Origin: JAKPAM01 sp047601745
GTDB lineage: Bacteria; Pseudomonadota; Gammaproteobacteria; Burkholderiales; Burkholderiaceae_E
DNA: 64,000 nt
Direction: 5' to 3'
Assembly (NCBI GenBank): GCA_047601745.1
Contig: JASGIS010000001.1
Coordinates: forward strand, 2,914,001-2,978,000
Shown here in pieces: positions 60,181 to 64,000 of the stretch (positions within the stretch are counted from its first letter, which is position 1; each line of letters starts with the position of its first letter). A program made the translations under genes and the position numbers. A model generated the notes under the pieces. The model ran no database searches, was not told the origin of the DNA, and saw nothing but the letters and a program-made list of their open reading frames with translations.

Positions 60181-61947
60181 TCAGAAGTGGGTGAAGCGGG
60201 ATTCGTCGATCTCGTCGCCGCCCGCATCGATCCGCTCCGGCTCGCGCGCCGGGCTCGCGATCCGTCCCGAACCCGAGGGCCGGGAAGAGGCTGCCGAAGC
60301 CGAAGAGGCCGGGCGGTTGCCGATCTTGAAGAACGCCATCGTCCGCTGCAACTGATCGGCCTGTTCGCTCATCTGCTCGGCGGTGGCCGCCAGTTGTTCG
60401 GAGCCCGATGCGTTCTGCTGCGTGGTCTCGCTCAACTGGGCGACGGCGACGTTGATCTGGCCGACGCCCGAGTGCTGCTCTTCGGACGCCGCGGCGATCT
60501 CCTGGACGAGGTCCGAGGTCTTCTTGATCGACGGTACGATGTCGTCGAGCAGGCCGCCCGCCTTTTCGGCCAGTTCCACGCTGGATGCGGCGACCGTGCC
60601 GATCTCGCCGGCCGCCACCTGGCTGCGCTCGGCCAGCTTGCGCACTTCGGCCGCGACGACGGCGAAGCCCTTGCCGTGCTCGCCCGCCCGCGCCGCCTCG
60701 ATCGCCGCGTTCAGCGCCAGCAGGTTCGTCTGGTAAGCGATGTCGTCGATGATGCCGATCTTCTGCGCGATCTTCCTCATCGCGTCGACGGTCGCCTTGA
60801 CCGCCTCGCCGCCCTGGTCGGCCGCCTCGGCCGCCTTCGTCGCCATGCCGTCGGTCACCTTCGCGTTCTCGGTATTCTGCGAGATCGACGCCGTCATCTG
60901 CTCGATCGATGCGCTGGTCTCCTCGACGCCGGCCGCCTGTTCGCTGGCGGCCTGCGACAGCGATTGCGCGGTCGAGCTGATCTGTTCGGCGGCCCCCGCC
61001 AGCGCCCGCGCGCCGATGTGCACGTCGCCGACGACCCGCGACAGGTTCGCCGCCATCGTCTTCATCGCGAACAGCAGGCTCCGGTCGTCTCCGCGGCGCA
61101 GCGTGATCGGCACCCGCAGGTCGCCGTCGGCGATCGATCCGACGATGCGGGCCGCGTAGGCGGGTTCGCCGCCGAGCTGGCGCAGCAGGTTCCGGTAGAT
61201 CCATCCGAGCGCCAGCGAGGTGGCGAGCACGGTCAACGTCAGCAGGCCGAGTACCAGCATGTAGGCGTGAAGGGCCGCCGCCTCGGCCTGCGCGACGGCG
61301 CCGGCGGTTCGCGTGTCCAGCAGTTCGAGGAATTCGTTGACCGGCTTCATGATGCGGGCCTTGGCGGCGTGATAAGCGGCGTTGTGGAGCAGCTCGCGCG
61401 CCATCTGCGGATCGGGTTCGCCCTGCCGCGTGAAGTTGCCGCCGGCGTCCGCGAACCGGCCCTTGACCGCGTTCATCGCAATGGTTTCGGCCTTCACCAG
61501 CTCATCGGAAATGTCCTGGGCTTCCTTCAGCTTGGCCAGCTCCGCGTCGGTGAAGCCCGCCCGCCGCATCAGATCGAGCAGCGACGCGGTCTCGCCGTCC
61601 GGCTGCGGCTTGTCCTGGCCGGCCGCGACGAAATCCCAGTAGATCCGCTCCGGATGCCGCGGCCGCGGCAGCTTGCCGTTGCGCATGTCGACGATCTGTC
61701 CGTACTGTTTTTCGTAGCGGGGATCGCCGCTTACGACATAAGTGCGCGCCAGTCGCGTCAGGTCGTCAGAAGTCTGACGAAGCTCGTCAGCCAGCAGATA
61801 CGATCGATAGCGGGACTGGTTGGCCTCGTTGACGTTGCGTTGCGCTTGCTTCGCTTGCTGCAGGCCGTAGAACGTTCCGCCGGCCAGCATCAGGAACAGC
61901 ACGAGGAAGCCGAGAAAGACGGTTTTCAGCGAAAGGGTGGGTTTCAT
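60181..61947 (-). CDS. methyl-accepting chemotaxis protein
   Basis: This 588-residue receptor has membrane helices at about 10-28 and 208-232 around a helical periplasmic sensor of about 180 residues, a HAMP domain (about 235-285) and the MCP signalling domain with the hairpin tip DIAYQTNLLALNAAIEAARAGEHG in the usual place. Methylation helices flank the tip, and no C-terminal CheR-binding pentapeptide is present (it ends DESRFTHF). The ligand is unknown. It converges with the CHASE2 operon. Confidence 0.93.
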   Translation of the reverse strand: MKPTLSLKTVFLGFLVLFLMLAGGTFYGLQQAKQAQRNVNEANQSRYRSYLLADELRQTSDDLTRLARTYVVSGDPRYEKQYGQIVDMRNGKLPRPRHPERIYWDFVAAGQDKPQPDGETASLLDLMRRAGFTDAELAKLKEAQDISDELVKAETIAMNAVKGRFADAGGNFTRQGEPDPQMARELLHNAAYHAAKARIMKPVNEFLELLDTRTAGAVAQAEAAALHAYMLVLGLLTLTVLATSLALGWIYRNLLRQLGGEPAYAARIVGSIADGDLRVPITLRRGDDRSLLFAMKTMAANLSRVVGDVHIGARALAGAAEQISSTAQSLSQAASEQAAGVEETSASIEQMTASISQNTENAKVTDGMATKAAEAADQGGEAVKATVDAMRKIAQKIGIIDDIAYQTNLLALNAAIEAARAGEHGKGFAVVAAEVRKLAERSQVAAGEIGTVAASSVELAEKAGGLLDDIVPSIKKTSDLVQEIAAASEEQHSGVGQINVAVAQLSETTQQNASGSEQLAATAEQMSEQADQLQRTMAFFKIGNRPASSASAASSRPSGSGRIASPAREPERIDAGGDEIDESRFTHF

Positions 61948-62172
61948 GAAGGCGTGCGGGTTGGTGCGCTATGTCGGTGCACAGCCTACTCACACCCGCA
62001 TCGCCGCCAGGGCGCAAGCGGACGGATGGCGAGCCGCGCAAGCTGTGCGGAGCGCAGCTTCGTGCGCGGTAAGCACGCCGGCTCGACGCCCTGCCGAAAA
62101 CGACCCGATCGACGCGGCGTTCGCTGCACATCCGCGTCACGTTCGCCGGGTCCTAACCCCTTCGCCGTGCGC

Positions 62173-62598
62173 TTAGGCCCGCGGAGATTCGGGGGTGCGG
62201 ATCAGCTCCTCGACTGTCAGCAATCCGTAATGTTGGGCGAACAGCGTGTCGGTAAGTCCGGCGACCTCGGCGACCCGTTCGACCTGCTCGTCGTCAGGCG
62301 CGAAGACGACGATGAAGCAACAGCCCCGGCGCGCCAGTTCGAGGTGCTTGCGCGACAGATTGATTTCGGAACCCAGTGATGCGAGCGCGCCGGCCTGCCG
62401 CAGGTCGTCCTCGCATTGGGCGATCATTTCCTCGCTCGAATAGAAGAGCGTATCGGACAGTCCGAATCCTTCTCGCTGCAACGCGGCGATCGCGCGGTCG
62501 GCCGCCTGGGCGTCCTTCATGACCAGCACGACGTGTCCGACCGGCTTGAAGACGCCGGCCGAGCGCGGCACCTCGTCCTTCGTCATTCTCCTGCTCAT
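62173..62598 (-). CDS. hypothetical small alpha/beta protein
   Basis: This 141-residue protein is not recognised. The predicted pattern is a ferredoxin-like alpha/beta fold (HVVLVMKDAQAADRAIAALQREGF, CCFIVVFAPDDEQVERVAEVAGL). It has no signal peptide or membrane helix, and a Cys-Cys pair lies near residue 92. AAGGGG is 7 nt before ATG 62598. It lies between the chemotaxis receptor and the tRNA-Phe terminator and is probably monocistronic. The fold and acidic helices resemble small stress-type proteins, but no function can be assigned. Confidence 0.75.
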   Translation of the reverse strand: MSRRMTKDEVPRSAGVFKPVGHVVLVMKDAQAADRAIAALQREGFGLSDTLFYSSEEMIAQCEDDLRQAGALASLGSEINLSRKHLELARRGCCFIVVFAPDDEQVERVAEVAGLTDTLFAQHYGLLTVEELIRTPESPRA

Positions 62599-62805
62599 GG
62601 CATTCCCCTTCGATGATGCCGTTCCATCTTCGCGCGACGGGACGCGGCAATGCATCGGTCCCGGGCCCGGCCGGCCGTCGGACGGGCTCGGCTGCGCTGT
62701 AGGACGTTTGCCCGGCTTCGAGACGGGGAGGGCGCGACGGAAGGGGGGGGAGCGCGGGCCTGATCGCGGCCAGGCGCCGCAAAGGCAGGAAAGACAGCAA
62801 AGGCG

Positions 62806-62842
62806 GAAAAGAAAAAGGGCCGGTCTCGTGAACCGGCCCTTT
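62806..62842 (-). terminator. rho-independent terminator of tRNA-Phe
   Basis: On the minus strand an 11-bp perfect stem (AAAGGGCCGGT / ACCGGCCCTTT) with a 7-nt loop is followed by TTTTTCTTTT. It begins 5 bp after the encoded CCA end of the tRNA. Confidence 0.88.
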
Positions 62843-62847
62843 CGATT

Positions 62848-62923
62848 TGGTGGCCAAGGGCGGAATCGAACCACCGACACGCGGATTTTCAATCCGCTGC
62901 TCTACCAACTGAGCTACTTGGCC
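62848..62923 (-). tRNA. tRNA-Phe (anticodon GAA)
   Basis: This 76-nt cloverleaf has a 7-bp acceptor stem GGCCAAG/CTTGGCC, D-arm GCTC-AGTTGGTA-GAGC, anticodon stem GCGGA/TCCGC around loop TTGAAAA (anticodon GAA), and T-arm GGTGG-TTCGATT-CCGCC. The 3' CCA is encoded. All invariant positions checked are standard. Confidence 0.97.
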
Positions 62924-62946
62924 GTCGCAATCTGCGAAGCCCGCAA

Positions 62947-62975
62947 TATTAGCGATCGCGTGCCGATTGGTCAAA
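62947..62975 (-). promoter_or_regulatory. promoter of tRNA-Phe
   Basis: TTGACC (62975-62970), a 17-bp spacer and TAATAT (62952-62947) lie on the minus strand, followed by a GC-rich discriminator TGCGGGC typical of stringently controlled stable RNA genes. The mature tRNA begins about 23 nt after the -10. Confidence 0.7.
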
Positions 62976-63152
62976 TCGTGCTCGCCTGCGCATCGGCGCG
63001 CGCGGCGGGTGCTGGCGAACCGTGCCGCGCGCGGTGTTTCCGCGATGCGACGGGCGGCGTTCGACGACGCCGCCGGCGGCATTCGAGCTCGTCGCGAACG
63101 GCGCTCGACGGCCTCGTCCGGATTACCATGCGATTCCCGCCGTTGCTGACGA

Positions 63153-64000
63153 GTGCCCGCGTTGACGCGCCTTTCCGATCCGCCCGAATCCGCTGCTGTG
63201 CTCGCGCAGCCGTCGCCGCCCGCATCGCCCGGGCCGATGTCGCCGCTGACGGCGGCGTGGCTCACCGAATCCGTTCGCGGGATCGAGGCGCGCGGCCCGC
63301 TGGAGGACAGCGACGTGCTGCGCGACGTCGCGCACGACGGCGGCACGCGCGAGCGGCAGGTCGTCGCCCGCGCCGCGCGCCTGGCCGGGCGGCTCGGGCT
63401 CGCCGAGCGGATCGATCGCGTGCGCTGGAGCGCGCCGTGGGGGCTGCTGGCGGTCGTCGCCGTGGTCGTGATCGCCGGCCTGGCGCTGGCCGGCGGCGTC
63501 ATCGATGCGCAGGATCGCCGGATCAACGTGATGGCGGCGCTGGTCGGCCTGCTGGGCACGCATGCGCTGACGCTGGCGCTGTGGCTGCTGTCGATCGCCT
63601 GGCCCGGACTCGCGGCGTTCGGCGGCAGCGCGTTCGGTCGATTGTGGTGGGCGGTGACCTCGCGCGCGAGCCTGGGCCGAGGCGCCGAAGCGACCGCGCT
63701 GACGGGCGCGCTGACGGACATGCTGCAGCGGGCGCGGATGACGCCCTGGCTGTTCGGCCTCGTCAGCCATCTGGTCTGGACGCTGGCGTTCGGCGTCGCG
63801 CTGGCGTCGCTGCTGTTCGCGCTGTCGTTCCGTCACTACACGCTCGGATGGGAGACGACGCTGCTCGATCCGGCCGTGTTCGCGCGCTGGATCCACGCGC
63901 TGGCGATCGTGCCCGGATGGCTCGGTTTCGCGGTGCCCGATGCGGTGGCGCCGACCAACCAGCAACTGGCCGGCTGGCTGATCGGCTGCCTGTTCGTCTA
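63153..64000 (+). CDS. DUF2868 membrane protein, 3' end cut by the window
   Basis: This open frame runs to the right edge without a stop. The translation shows LTAAWLTESVRGIEARGPLEDSDVLRDVA in sections, then hydrophobic helices (GLLAVVAVVVIAGLALAGG; LVGLLGTHALTLALWLLSIA; LVSHLVWTLAFGVALASLLFAL) with a SFRHYTLGWETTLL stretch after them, matching DUF2868 proteins of Burkholderiales. These usually precede a DUF3482 GTPase gene, expected just outside. The start is uncertain: GTG 63153, TTG 63162 or ATG 63237, none with a good ribosome site. Confidence 0.8.
   Translation, partial: MPALTRLSDPPESAAVLAQPSPPASPGPMSPLTAAWLTESVRGIEARGPLEDSDVLRDVAHDGGTRERQVVARAARLAGRLGLAERIDRVRWSAPWGLLAVVAVVVIAGLALAGGVIDAQDRRINVMAALVGLLGTHALTLALWLLSIAWPGLAAFGGSAFGRLWWAVTSRASLGRGAEATALTGALTDMLQRARMTPWLFGLVSHLVWTLAFGVALASLLFALSFRHYTLGWETTLLDPAVFARWIHALAIVPGWLGFAVPDAVAPTNQQLAGWLIGCLFV

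Noticed and set aside
62848..62923. Attachment site of an integrated element at tRNA-Phe
   Set aside because: No direct repeat of the tRNA 3' end or integrase gene is visible in the flanking sequence within the window.

Overview
The window is about 70% GC and densely coded, with no insertion sequence, phage or CRISPR array visible. Gene families and order point to a betaproteobacterium of the order Burkholderiales: hemA-prfA-prmC; ilvA / YqaA-family / DUF3683 flavo-iron-sulfur protein / DUF971 / ubiE / Tim44-like / ubiJ; a Bug-type (TctC) binding protein; and a DUF2868 membrane protein. The species cannot be named from the sequence.

Layout. 1-7.1 kb: the promoter-proximal part of an exopolysaccharide operon of the EpsDEFGL type, minus strand, running off the left edge, headed by a small unknown gene and a secreted trypsin-like protease. 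7.7-13.3 kb: LysR regulator, Bug-type binding protein, flavin monooxygenase, VOC protein and alpha/beta hydrolase, which look like a catabolic cluster for an aromatic or other ring compound. 13.3-20.5 kb: two glutathione S-transferases, two beta-lactamase-fold hydrolases, a YihX-like HAD phosphatase, grxD and a class III aminotransferase. 20.6-24 kb: prmC, prfA, hemA. 24-29 kb: an operon of response regulator, FecR/LysM protein and CHASE2 histidine kinase. 29.3-44 kb: ilvA, YqaA-family protein, the 1395-residue DUF3683 protein with two c-type cytochrome genes, a metallophosphoesterase, an unknown protein, DUF971, ubiE, a Tim44-like protein and ubiJ. 44-51.7 kb: YqjE/YqjD-like genes, a D-threonine-aldolase-like enzyme, an ArnT-like transferase and a two-component system. 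51.8-54.9 kb: a polyhydroxyalkanoate operon (PhaE-like, class III PhaC, acetyltransferase, SDR). 55.3-60.1 kb: a second FecR/LysM plus CHASE2 pair, here with a GGDEF-EAL output. 60.2-64 kb: chemotaxis receptor, an unknown small gene, tRNA-Phe, and the start of a DUF2868 gene.

Three themes stand out. First, FecR/LysM periplasmic proteins are paired twice with CHASE2 sensors whose outputs differ (phosphorelay versus cyclic di-GMP), which suggests a reusable envelope-sensing module. Second, many gaps and some gene ends carry short tandem arrays, each with its own unit (5, 6, 7, 8, 13, 14 or 16-17 bp), as if one expansion process acted on unrelated local sequences. Third, translation initiation is unusual at several genes: four have a -10-like hexamer exactly 6 nt before the start codon with no Shine-Dalgarno (probably leaderless), and two are preceded by tiny ORFs with strong ribosome sites whose stops overlap the next start codon.

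All functional statements rest on motif and family recognition by eye; no database search was run.
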